Positions 18,414-26,641 of a stretch of 64,000 nt of DNA are shown here, one piece after another. Every line of letters starts with the position of its first letter. The first letter of the stretch is position 1. Origin of the DNA: Pseudoteredinibacter isoporae_A (GTDB lineage Bacteria; Pseudomonadota; Gammaproteobacteria; Pseudomonadales; Cellvibrionaceae); NCBI RefSeq assembly GCF_040372805.1, contig NZ_BAABWJ010000002.1, positions 62,001 through 126,000 on the forward strand, given 5' to 3'. The notes under the pieces are model-generated. The model did not search any database. It was given only the letters and a program-made list of their open reading frames with translations, and was not told the origin of the DNA. The position numbers were made by a program, and so were the translations under genes.

Positions 18414-18702
18414 CGACTCTCCTTATTGGCCAAGTCACTGATTATTCAAAGTATTTATATCTGCCGAACTATGCCTGTTCGGTGGTTGCATAGCAAGACT
18501 TCTATGGTTTATGCCCTCTGGCTTGAGGCTGATGTTGCTGCATAGACAACTAAACTGGACTGAGCTTGCGGTACAGAAAGTAAGTTTAGGCGAATGTTTA
18601 CAGTTAGCCAGTTATTGGCTCAATTTTTTGACGGAAAAAGATATTTCCGGGAAAGGCGGCTTAAAGGCGCCAAGGTCCTGGCGAAAAACCTTGGCTTCAT
18701 GC

Positions 18703-19140
18703 TTAGTTTTGGGTGATGTAACGCAGTGTTTCAACAACTTGCTGAGGCGTCTGTGCCCAAGCCATCGCGCCGGCGTCGACTTCTTTTAATGGATGAATAA
18801 TGCTTTCATCGTGCAGGGTGATGTAGGGAACATCCAATGCGGCACAGTAACCCGCATCGAAGGCGGCGTTCCATTGCTTGTACTTATCGCCAAAGCGTAT
18901 CACCGCAAAATCAGCCTGCTCGATTAAGCTTTTAATGCGCATGGCATTCACCTTGGCGGATTTGTGATCACGCCAAAAAGCCTTGTCTTCGGCCCCTAAG
19001 TGATCGCCGGCGGCATCGCTGCTGTCATGATCAGTATTGGCGGAGGTGAATTCGATATCCAGGCCCAGCTCTTTAGCGCCTGCTTTGATTTGATCACGCC
19101 AGTCGGTGTGAATTTCTCCAGATAGGTACACGGTCCACAT
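18703..19140 (-). CDS. ytoQ: YtoQ family protein
   Basis: 145-residue soluble protein recognised by MWTVYLSGEIHTDWR, by FTSANTDHDSSD, and by the C-terminal WAQTPQQVVETLRYI. The family is conserved but uncharacterised; its fold resembles nucleoside 2-deoxyribosyltransferase-like Rossmannoid proteins. Same strand as the ZorAB-like pair and 289 bases upstream of it; whether it shares a transcript is unclear. The C-terminal motif and length are normal for the family, so it is intact. Confidence 0.85.
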   Translation of the reverse strand: MWTVYLSGEIHTDWRDQIKAGAKELGLDIEFTSANTDHDSSDAAGDHLGAEDKAFWRDHKSAKVNAMRIKSLIEQADFAVIRFGDKYKQWNAAFDAGYCAALDVPYITLHDESIIHPLKEVDAGAMAWAQTPQQVVETLRYITQN

Positions 19141-19340
19141 GTTTACAGTTTCCTGTCTTTTTATTGCTTGGGGCGCCTATTTTAAGGGAATTCCAGGCAT
19201 TTGCTATAGAGACCTGAAATGTCGGTTCTGCCGACGGCGGCGGATTAATGTCACATTTTCCACTATTAACCGTCATCAAAGCGAGGTATAAATGGCCTCT
19301 TGCTAGCCCGTGTGATCCACAAAAATAATAAGGAAATCGT

Positions 19341-20468
19341 ATGTCCAGAAGTGCACTGCAGTTACGTTCTTTAGTAAGTGAAGACAATACCCTGACCTTG
19401 AGCCTGGAAAGTGTTGATATTCCTGAACCAGGCCCGGAAGAAATCATTGTGCAGATGGAGGCCGCACCGTTAAACCCATCTGACCTCGCATTGCTGATCG
19501 GCCCAGCGGATATCAGTAACGCTGAATACAGTGGCACCCCGGAACGACCTGTCGTCAAAGCGCCCATTCCTGCTCATCTTATGGGCATGGTGAGAGCTCG
19601 CTTGGGGCAATCTCTGGCCATTGGCAATGAAGGTGCCGGTGTGGTCGTGGCGTCGGGCAACTCTGATGCCGCCAAAGCCTTGTTAGGCAAGCGAGTGGGC
19701 ATTGTAGGCGGCGATATGTACAGCCAGTACCGTTGCGTTCACACCATGATGGCTTTACCTCTGGAAGAGGGGACAAGCTCAGCGCAGGGTGCTTCCTGCT
19801 TCGTGAACCCACTCACCTCTTTAGCTATGGTAGAAACTATGCGGGCTGAAGGTCATACGGCACTGGTGCACACGGCGGCGGCTTCAAACCTGGGGCAAAT
19901 GTTGAATCGCATTTGTATTAATGAGGGTATCGATCTCGTCAACATTGTTCGAAAAGATGAACAGGCCGCCATACTGAGAGATTTGGGCGCCAAGTACATC
20001 GTGAATTCCAGTGGTGAGAATTTTTATGCCGAGCTGACCGAGGCTCTGGTGGCGACTGGAGCAACTCTGGCCTTTGATGCCACCGGTGGCGGAGAGCTTG
20101 CTAGTGATATCCTGAACTGTATGGAAGCGGCAGCGGCGCGCAATATGGGCGAGTACAACCGCTATGGTTCCGATGTCTACAAGCAACTCTATATCTACGG
20201 TGGACTGGATCGCAGCCCCACCGTTCTGAAGCGTGGTTTCGGTTTTTCCTGGGGCATTGGTGGTTTCCTGCTGACCCCGTTCCTGGCTAAAGTTGGATTG
20301 GAAAAGAGCATGGAAATGCGCGCTAAGGTAGCGGCTGAATTGCAAACCACCTTTGCCAGTCATTACAGCGAAGAAGTATCCCTAGCCGGCGCCTTAAGCA
20401 AAGAGGCCATAGAGCGTTACAGCCAGCAGAAGACGGGGGAGAAGTTTTTGATTAACCCGAGTGCTTGA
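19341..20468 (+). CDS. Zinc-binding-type (MDR) alcohol dehydrogenase/quinone reductase-like protein
   Basis: 375-residue medium-chain dehydrogenase/reductase. The N-terminal GroES-like catalytic domain (PLNPSDLALLIG, GNEGAGVVVASG) occupies residues ~20-150. The nucleotide-binding Rossmann domain (LVHTAAASNLGQML, FDATGGGELASDIL) is residues ~165-310. The GroES region has an insertion around residues 60-85 relative to typical quinone reductases. The classical catalytic-zinc cysteine and structural Cys4 cluster are not seen, so it is probably zinc-independent. AAGGAA precedes ATG 19341. It is a single-gene unit; substrate unknown. Confidence 0.86.
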   Translation: MSRSALQLRSLVSEDNTLTLSLESVDIPEPGPEEIIVQMEAAPLNPSDLALLIGPADISNAEYSGTPERPVVKAPIPAHLMGMVRARLGQSLAIGNEGAGVVVASGNSDAAKALLGKRVGIVGGDMYSQYRCVHTMMALPLEEGTSSAQGASCFVNPLTSLAMVETMRAEGHTALVHTAAASNLGQMLNRICINEGIDLVNIVRKDEQAAILRDLGAKYIVNSSGENFYAELTEALVATGATLAFDATGGGELASDILNCMEAAAARNMGEYNRYGSDVYKQLYIYGGLDRSPTVLKRGFGFSWGIGGFLLTPFLAKVGLEKSMEMRAKVAAELQTTFASHYSEEVSLAGALSKEAIERYSQQKTGEKFLINPSA

Positions 20469-20721
20469 TGACGAGGGGATGTTTTCACCCGATCATTACG
20501 CTGCAATCTTTGTTCAGACATAAGATGCTGAGTGTGGGAGGAGTACAGTTTTCCTTCTGCACTCGGGCCCTGGATCTCCCTCTCAAATCCGTCTACCGCC
20601 CAAAGCTCTCAGACTGGCGCATCTGGGCCATGGTCCATGATGTCGTTTTGCGCCAAATACCTTTCTATTCGTTATAGCTAATGGACCATCCCTACGCTAA
20701 AAACACAGATGGAGAATCGAA

Positions 20722-23700
20722 GTGAAGAAAACCCGTTTATCCTTTGCAGTCATGGTGGCTGCCAGCTCCCTGGGCTTCGGCCAAACCGCCCTCGCGAAAG
20801 ACGCCGCCCTAGGTGGTCTGAATCTACGCAATCTGGGCGCCGCCCACACCAGTGGACGAATTTCGGACCTGGCAACCGTTCCCGGCAATCCGTCACATTA
20901 TTATGTGGGCGTGGCATCGGGTGGTGTATGGAAAACTGAAAATGCGGGCACAACCTTCACGCCGATCTTCGATCGCTACGGTTCTTATGCTGTCGGTGTT
21001 GTCGAGCTCGATCCTAAAGATCCTCAGGTTATCTGGGTAGGTACCGGTGAAAACAATTCCCAGCGCTCAGTAGCTTCAGGTGACGGAGTGTATAAATCCA
21101 CTGACGGTGGTAAAACCTTTAAGAATGTTGGCCTGAAAAAGTCAGGCCATATCAGTCAGATCATTATCGACCCCCGTGACAGCAACACCGTTTTTGTTGC
21201 CGCACAGGGGCCACTGTGGTCGAGTGGGGGTGATCGTGGCTTATACAAAACTACTGACGGTGGTAAGAGCTGGACACGCATTCTGGAAATTGACAAGCAC
21301 ACTGGCATCAATGAAGTGCTGATCAATAAACATAATCCGGACGAAATGATTGCCTCGTCTTATCAGCGTCGCCGTCATGTTTGGACTCTGATTAATGGTG
21401 GCCCGGGCTCAGCGATTCATAAGACTACCGACGGTGGTAAAACCTGGCAGAAACTCACTCAGGGTTTACCGGCTTCTGAAAAAGGTCGCATCGGTTTGGC
21501 CGCCGCGCCCAGTCAACCGAATACGGTATATGCTATCATTGAAGCAAACGATAAAGACAAAGGCATTTATCGCAGTGACGACTTTGGTAAAACTTGGAAC
21601 AAACGCTCCTCGTATATGAGTTCCAGTCCGCAGTATTATAACGAGCTTGTGGTCGGACCGAAAAACCCGGACCGTCTGTTCGTCATGGATACCTTTACCA
21701 AGGTGTCCATGGACGGAGGTAAGACATTTAAACCGCTGTCTTTCAAAGCCCGTCATGTGGATGATCACGCTTTATGGGTAAACCCAGAGCACACCAATCA
21801 TCTTCGTATCGGTGGTGATGGTGGTATTTACGAAAGTTTCGACAATGGGGCACATTGGAATCATTTGCGTAACCTGCCACTGACTCAGTTCTACCGAATT
21901 GCCGCCGATAATGACACGCCTTTCTACAATGTGTACGGCGGTACCCAGGACAACAACACATTGGGAACAGCGGTACGCAATACGTCTATGGAAGGGATCA
22001 CCAATGCTGATTGGTGGGTGACTCTGGGCGGCGACGGTTTTGAACCTGCGATTGATCCAAGCAATCCCGACATTGTTTACTCTCAATATCAGTACGGTGG
22101 TTTGGCGCGCAGCGATCGCAAAACTCGCGAGGCGGTTTATATCGCTCCACAACCGGCGGAAGGTGAAAATGCCCTGCGCTGGAACTGGAATGCGCCCCTG
22201 TTAATCAGCCCGCACAAAGCAGAACGTTTGTACTACGGAGCAGAAAAACTCTTCCGTTCAGACGATCGTGGCGATAGTTGGGTAGCCGTGTCCGGTGATC
22301 TGAGTCGCGGTTTGGATCGCAACAAGCTGAAAGTGATGGATCGAGTCTGGAGTGTCGACGCCATCGCGAAAAACGACTCCACCTCTGTTTACGGATCTCT
22401 GATTGCCTTGGATGAGAGCACCTTGAAAGAGGGTTTGTTGGCGGTTGGTACTGATGATGGTTTGATTCATGTCAGTGACAATGGCGGTGAAAACTGGACA
22501 CGTTATGATCGATTCAAAGGCGTCCCGGATATGAGTCTGGTCGAGGATCTGCAGTTTTCCGGACACAATCAGGACGTTCTGTACGCCGTGTTTGATAACC
22601 ACAAACGCGGTGACGAAAAACCTTATGTGTTGAAATCAAACAATCGAGGCAAAAGCTGGAGTTCCATCGCTGGAGATCTTCCTGAGCGTGGTACGGTTCA
22701 CACGATTGTAGAAGACCATGTCGATCCAAACCTGCTCTTTGTTGGTACTGAATATGGCGCTTTCTATACACAGAACGGTGGCAAGAACTGGCATAAGTTT
22801 ACCAAGTTACCTACCGTTGCGGTGCGTGATTTGGAGATTCAGCGTCGTGAAAACGATCTGTTGTTCGGCACTTTTGGTCGCGGCATCTATGTGCTGGACG
22901 ACTACTCGCCGCTGCGCACTCAACAAACTGATTTGAAGAATCAAGCGGTCACGGTTTTCCCGGTTAAAGACTCGCCGATTTATATGGAAACCCGCCGTTG
23001 GGGTGGTTACAGCAGCGATAAGGGCATGATGGGGGATAACTTCTTTATCGCGCCGAACCCGGAGTATGGTGTGGCCTTCCGTTATTATTTGCGTGATGGA
23101 CTGCAGAGTTTGAAGGCGAAGCGCCAGAAGCAGGAAGCGGCCCTGCAGAAAGAAGGCAAGGATACGCCGTACCCAAGTTGGGATGCGTTGCGCGCGGAGG
23201 CAAACCAGGAAGCTCCAAGCATGTGGTTCGAGATCAAAGATGCCGATGGCAATCGGGTTCGCAAAGTCACCGCAAAGAGCTCAAAAGGCCTGCACCAGGT
23301 GAATTGGGATTTCCGTCATGAAGCGATCAAGCCCATTAGTTTGAAGAAATCCAAGCCCAGTCCATGGGGCAGCTCGCCGCAGGCGCCATTAGCATTGCCC
23401 GGTAGCTACACCGCACAGTTGATGCAGCGTGTGGATGGTAATGTCACCGCAGTTGCTGCGCCTCAGAAGTTTGCCCTGAATACCATGAGTGATGTGGTCT
23501 TGCAGGCGGAAGATCGCCAGGCGTTGTTGGCATTCCAAAAAGATACGGCGAAGACTCAGGCTCAGGTGTTGGCTGTGGGGCGCCAGTTCGCGGATATCAG
23601 CAAGCGTTTGAAGCATATGTTGAAAGCAATCGATGTGGCGACGGTAGATACAACGGCTGTCTCGGCTGATGCACGCGCGCTGCGCGGCCAATTGCAGGCC

Positions 23701-23976
23701 ATGAAAATGGATTTATACGGTGACTCTGTAAAAACCTCGGCGAATGAGAAAGCGCCGTGGGGCATTATGTCTCGTGTGAATGCGGTGATCGGCAGTCATT
23801 GGCATACTCAGGCCGCTGCAGGTGGTAACGTTCGCACGGGCCTTGATATTGCCAAGCGACAGTTGACGGCATTTATGCCTAAGTTGGAACAGGCTGAGCA
23901 GGCCATGTCCAAACTGGAAACGGAGGCTGATCGTCTGGGCCTTCCATGGACACCGGGTCGCCCGGTGAGTTTGTAA
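20722..23976 (+). CDS. Secreted BNR/VPS10-type beta-propeller repeat protein
   Basis: 1084-residue exported protein with a signal peptide (residues 1-25, cleavage near ALA-K). It has a long array of Asp-box/BNR repeats over residues ~30-740, for example STDGGKTF, TTDGGKSW, SDDFGKTW, SNNRGKSW and QNGGKNW, expected to build one or two sortilin/VPS10-like beta-propellers. Residues ~780-1084 are a non-repeat region with a FlgD-like FEIKDADGNRVRK segment and a helical C-terminus. Family members are often annotated glycosyl hydrolase or sialidase-like, but BNR repeats alone do not prove hydrolysis. Start is GTG 20722 with GGAG at 20711-20714. It is monocistronic. Confidence 0.87.
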   Translation: MKKTRLSFAVMVAASSLGFGQTALAKDAALGGLNLRNLGAAHTSGRISDLATVPGNPSHYYVGVASGGVWKTENAGTTFTPIFDRYGSYAVGVVELDPKDPQVIWVGTGENNSQRSVASGDGVYKSTDGGKTFKNVGLKKSGHISQIIIDPRDSNTVFVAAQGPLWSSGGDRGLYKTTDGGKSWTRILEIDKHTGINEVLINKHNPDEMIASSYQRRRHVWTLINGGPGSAIHKTTDGGKTWQKLTQGLPASEKGRIGLAAAPSQPNTVYAIIEANDKDKGIYRSDDFGKTWNKRSSYMSSSPQYYNELVVGPKNPDRLFVMDTFTKVSMDGGKTFKPLSFKARHVDDHALWVNPEHTNHLRIGGDGGIYESFDNGAHWNHLRNLPLTQFYRIAADNDTPFYNVYGGTQDNNTLGTAVRNTSMEGITNADWWVTLGGDGFEPAIDPSNPDIVYSQYQYGGLARSDRKTREAVYIAPQPAEGENALRWNWNAPLLISPHKAERLYYGAEKLFRSDDRGDSWVAVSGDLSRGLDRNKLKVMDRVWSVDAIAKNDSTSVYGSLIALDESTLKEGLLAVGTDDGLIHVSDNGGENWTRYDRFKGVPDMSLVEDLQFSGHNQDVLYAVFDNHKRGDEKPYVLKSNNRGKSWSSIAGDLPERGTVHTIVEDHVDPNLLFVGTEYGAFYTQNGGKNWHKFTKLPTVAVRDLEIQRRENDLLFGTFGRGIYVLDDYSPLRTQQTDLKNQAVTVFPVKDSPIYMETRRWGGYSSDKGMMGDNFFIAPNPEYGVAFRYYLRDGLQSLKAKRQKQEAALQKEGKDTPYPSWDALRAEANQEAPSMWFEIKDADGNRVRKVTAKSSKGLHQVNWDFRHEAIKPISLKKSKPSPWGSSPQAPLALPGSYTAQLMQRVDGNVTAVAAPQKFALNTMSDVVLQAEDRQALLAFQKDTAKTQAQVLAVGRQFADISKRLKHMLKAIDVATVDTTAVSADARALRGQLQAMKMDLYGDSVKTSANEKAPWGIMSRVNAVIGSHWHTQAAAGGNVRTGLDIAKRQLTAFMPKLEQAEQAMSKLETEADRLGLPWTPGRPVSL

Positions 23977-24051
23977 GTACTAAACACAGGGGCAGGGCGT
24001 TGGCTCTGCTCCTGTTCTTTTCGTGCCACTATTTCACTTCTTACTGCCGGT

Positions 24052-24468
24052 TTAATTCTGCGCGGCCTGTACCTTTTTCCTCTGGGTGATTCTTAATAAT
24101 TTCTGAAAGGTGGGGCATTCCGCATGACGGGGTGCCTGGCATTTTGCGGCATGTTGTAGACCATCGCGCATCACGGTTAAGCGTTGAATTTGTTTATCTA
24201 ATTCTGCAGCTTTCTCTGTGAGTTGTTCTCTGTCGAGTTCAAAACCGGTGGTGGTGAGAACCTCTGCAATATCATCGAGACTGAAACCTGCTTGTTGACC
24301 CAGTGTAATGAGGGCCAGGCGTTCGGTGACTGTCGGGTGGTAGAGGCGTTTTTGAGCTTGCCGTCCCGCCGGCTCAATCAGTCCCTTTTCTTCATAGTAT
24401 CGCAGGGCCGAAGCGGCGATTCCGCTGCGTTTTGATACTTCACCGATACTCAGAAATTCTGTGCTCAT
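24052..24468 (-). CDS. MerR-family regulator, SoxR-like DNA-binding domain without Fe-S cysteines
   Basis: 138-residue regulator. The MerR winged helix is at residues ~6-75 (SIGEVSKRSGIAASALRYYEEKG), followed by a dimerising coiled coil to about residue 105. The C-terminus has only two close cysteines, in KCQAPRHAECPTF, and not the four-cysteine CxxCxCx5C pattern that holds the [2Fe-2S] cluster of SoxR. It starts six bases from the -35 of a promoter carrying a SoxR-like palindrome and faces tpm. It probably controls tpm and itself. The inducer is unknown; a thiol or electrophile sensed by the cysteines is possible. Confidence 0.88.
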   Translation of the reverse strand: MSTEFLSIGEVSKRSGIAASALRYYEEKGLIEPAGRQAQKRLYHPTVTERLALITLGQQAGFSLDDIAEVLTTTGFELDREQLTEKAAELDKQIQRLTVMRDGLQHAAKCQAPRHAECPTFQKLLRITQRKKVQAAQN

Positions 24469-24474
24469 TCCTGC

Positions 24475-24505
24475 TTGACCTCAAGTCGACTTGAACCTTT
24501 AAGCT
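24475..24505 (+). promoter_or_regulatory. MerR/SoxR-type promoter with long spacer and SoxR-like box, reading into tpm
   Basis: TTGACC (24475-24480) is a good -35. It is followed by the perfect 14-bp palindrome TCAAGTCGACTTGA (24481-24494), and TAAGCT (24500-24505) is a weak -10 at 19-bp spacing, the long spacing typical of MerR-activated promoters. CCTCAAGT-NN-ACTTGA closely matches the known SoxR box core CCTCAAGTTAACTTGAGG. Confidence 0.78.
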
Positions 24506-24559
24506 GCCCTGGACAGAGAGTCGATGCAGGCTTTTCTAAAATATTAACAGGAGATGTTT

Positions 24560-25195
24560 ATGGACGCAGTATTTTGGCATCAGGTTTGGCAGGAGCGTAA
24601 TCTTGGCTTTCATCAGGCGCAGGTTGACCCTGTTCTGATTCAGCATATTCATCATTTGGATTTGCAGAGCGGTGATCGGGTGTTTGTGCCCTTGTGTGGA
24701 AAAACCAACGATATCGGATGGCTATTGGAACAGGGTTATCAGGTGTGCGGTGCTGAGCTGAATGAAACCGCTGTGATCGAGTTGTTTGACAGCTTGAAAC
24801 TCCCGGCCCAGAAGGAAGAGTTGGGCAATCTAAAGCGCTATCACGCTGACAAGCTGGATATTTTTGTTGGTGATATTTTCGAGCTAAGCCAAGCACAGTT
24901 GGGGCCGGTGGTGGCGATCTATGATCGTGCCGCACTGATCGCATTGCCGCCTGAAATGCGCAAGGCGTACAGCCAACAACTGAACGAGCTCAGTGGTTGC
25001 GCACCTCAGCTCGTGGTGATTTATGAATACGATCCGGCTTTAATGGGTGGACCGCCATTTTCGGTAGGCGGTGAGGAAATCCATATGCTTTATGGTCGCA
25101 GCCATAAGGTATGCAGCTTATCGCATTCACGGTTTATCGAAAATTTTAAAGACGGTGTAGATGCCGAAGAGCGTATTTGGTTTTTGCAACGTTGA
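24560..25195 (+). CDS. tpm: Thiopurine S-methyltransferase
   Basis: 211-residue cytoplasmic S-adenosylmethionine-dependent methyltransferase that methylates thiopurines and, in bacteria, selenium or tellurium oxyanion species. Characteristic features are FWHQVWQERNLGFHQ at the N-terminus, FVPLCGKTNDIGWL (SAM-binding loop), GAELNETAV and AIYDRAALIALP. The second of two ATGs is chosen because AGGAG lies six bases before it; the first ATG abuts the Shine-Dalgarno. It is expressed from the SoxR-like promoter at 24475-24505 and divergent from the MerR gene, implying a stress or metalloid-detoxification role. Confidence 0.92.
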   Translation: MDAVFWHQVWQERNLGFHQAQVDPVLIQHIHHLDLQSGDRVFVPLCGKTNDIGWLLEQGYQVCGAELNETAVIELFDSLKLPAQKEELGNLKRYHADKLDIFVGDIFELSQAQLGPVVAIYDRAALIALPPEMRKAYSQQLNELSGCAPQLVVIYEYDPALMGGPPFSVGGEEIHMLYGRSHKVCSLSHSRFIENFKDGVDAEERIWFLQR

Positions 25196-25269
25196 CTTCC
25201 GAATGCCGCCAGACGGTTTACTTTCTCTTTGCCATCATCATGCACATCAATGATGTGACAGGAGGAACT

Positions 25270-26052
25270 ATGAACCAAAACAATGTTGCGGCTTTTCGAC
25301 AACTTCACTATGAACCCTCAGCGTTGCTGCTGGCCAATGTTTGGGATTGCGCGAGTGCCGCTTTGGTTCAACGCTCGGGTGCCAAAGCGATTGCCACCAG
25401 CAGTGCGTCGCTCGCCTGGGCAAATGGCTATGCCGATGGTGGGGCGCTGCCTGTAGATGTTTTGTTAAACTCGGTAGAGAGAATCACAAAGCTTTGCCAG
25501 GTTCCGTTGAGCGTCGATATTGAAGCTGGCTACTGTGACAAACCTGAGCAGGTAGTGGAGTTGGTCATTGAGCTTGTTGGTATGGGGGTGGTGGGCATTA
25601 ATATTGAAGATGGTCAAGATAGCCCAGATCTTCTATGCGCAAAGCTGAAAGCCATTCGGCGTGTATTTGGCCCGGATAGTTTGTTTATTAACGCGCGCAC
25701 GGATGTTTATCTGCAATCCCTTGTCGCCACCGAACAACAGCGGAATGAAACTCAGCAGCGCTTGGCTCGTTATGCTGAGTATGGGGCGGATTCGGTTTTT
25801 GTGCCGGGACTGTTAGTGCTTGAGGATATTCGTTATTTGGTCACATCAAATTCCGTGCCTCTGAATATCATGTTGCCTTCTTTGGAAACAGCAGTGGATG
25901 AGTTCATTGAAGCGGGGGTGAAGCGTTTGAGTTATGGGCCGGGAAGCTTTATCGCAGCCTATAAACCCTTGTCGTCGTTTATGGGGGGCGAATCAGAAGT
26001 GGCAGAGCTGAATTATGAGACGTTGAACGAGCTGATGTTGAGGCCTGTGTGA
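25270..26052 (+). CDS. Isocitrate lyase/PEP mutase superfamily protein
   Basis: 260-residue TIM-barrel enzyme. Superfamily motifs are SVDIEAGYCDKPEQVVELV (metal-binding region), NIEDGQ and INARTDVYL. The KKCGH loop of true isocitrate and methylisocitrate lyases is absent, so a C-C lyase or oxaloacetate-hydrolase-like role is more likely than isocitrate lyase. ATG 25270 is preferred over the long upstream extension because GGAGGA stands directly before it and the N-terminus then matches family length. It may be co-transcribed with tpm (74-base gap). A hairpin follows at 26106-26131. Confidence 0.87.
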   Translation: MNQNNVAAFRQLHYEPSALLLANVWDCASAALVQRSGAKAIATSSASLAWANGYADGGALPVDVLLNSVERITKLCQVPLSVDIEAGYCDKPEQVVELVIELVGMGVVGINIEDGQDSPDLLCAKLKAIRRVFGPDSLFINARTDVYLQSLVATEQQRNETQQRLARYAEYGADSVFVPGLLVLEDIRYLVTSNSVPLNIMLPSLETAVDEFIEAGVKRLSYGPGSFIAAYKPLSSFMGGESEVAELNYETLNELMLRPV

Positions 26053-26105
26053 GGCGGTTGTGATGGGGCTCGTGATGTAGGTGTTTATATCGGCTTGAAC
26101 ATGCA

Positions 26106-26143
26106 CTGTCAGAGCCCTGGAGCTCTGACAGGCGTCGCTTTTT
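26106..26143. terminator. Hairpin between convergent genes, probable terminator
   Basis: Perfect 10-bp stem CTGTCAGAGC / GCTCTGACAG with loop CCTGGA, followed eight bases later by T5 on the plus strand. It sits between the PEP-mutase-like gene and the 3' end of slyD. Confidence 0.6.
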
Positions 26144-26624
26144 AGTGTCCGCAACCCTCAGCACTGTGTACGTGACCATGCTGCAACTCATCGGCAGTTG
26201 CTTCGCGAATACCAACCACTTCAATCTCGAAGTTCAGGGTTTGACCGGCCAGGGGATGGTTGCCATCGATGGTAACAGTCTCTTCATCAACTTCGATGAC
26301 TTCAACCGTTTGCATGCCATTTTGGGTTTCAGCGTGAAAAGCCATGCCGACTTCAACCTGATCCACCCCTTGGAACATTTCCTTGGGCAGCTCCTGAACC
26401 AAGCTTGGGTCAAGTTCGCCGTAGCCTTGTTCGGGTTCTACGCTGACGTTAAAAGTGTCACCAACCTTTTTGCCGCTCAATGCGTCTTCCAGACCTGGAA
26501 CGATGTTCTGAAAACCGTGCAGGTATTCCAGAGGCGCTTCGCCTGCCGATGTGTCGATGGTTTCGCCTTCGTCATTGCGCAGCGTATAGTGGATGATGCC
26601 CACCAATTCATTTTTAAGTTCCAT
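26142..26624 (-). CDS. slyD: SlyD-like FKBP-type peptidyl-prolyl isomerase
   Basis: 160-residue cytoplasmic chaperone-isomerase. The split FKBP domain (residues 1-70 and ~125-145) surrounds an insert-in-flap chaperone domain (residues ~70-122, with ELPKEMFQG and VEVIEVDEETVTIDGNHPLAGQTLNFEIEVV). The C-terminus has a short His/Cys tail (HGHVHSAEGCGH) as in nickel-binding SlyD, but much shorter than in E. coli. AGAGGAT precedes ATG 26624. It lies downstream of the DUF3108-purN-purM genes on the same strand, although 17 bases separate it from the DUF3108 gene, so it may share that transcript. Confidence 0.92.
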   Translation of the reverse strand: MELKNELVGIIHYTLRNDEGETIDTSAGEAPLEYLHGFQNIVPGLEDALSGKKVGDTFNVSVEPEQGYGELDPSLVQELPKEMFQGVDQVEVGMAFHAETQNGMQTVEVIEVDEETVTIDGNHPLAGQTLNFEIEVVGIREATADELQHGHVHSAEGCGH

Positions 26625-26641
26625 AAGATCCTCTGATTAAC

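Noticed and set aside
18511..18789. 92-codon plus-strand frame near the ytoQ end
   Set aside because: No Shine-Dalgarno, overlaps the end of ytoQ and has no family resemblance.
15939..19140. Complete Zorya anti-phage system
   Set aside because: Only ZorA- and ZorB-like proteins are present; no ZorC, ZorD, ZorE or HNH/helicase-type effector within the neighbouring genes.
20465..20677. 70-codon frame after the MDR dehydrogenase gene
   Set aside because: Starts four bases before the upstream stop, no ribosome-binding site, no recognisable domain.
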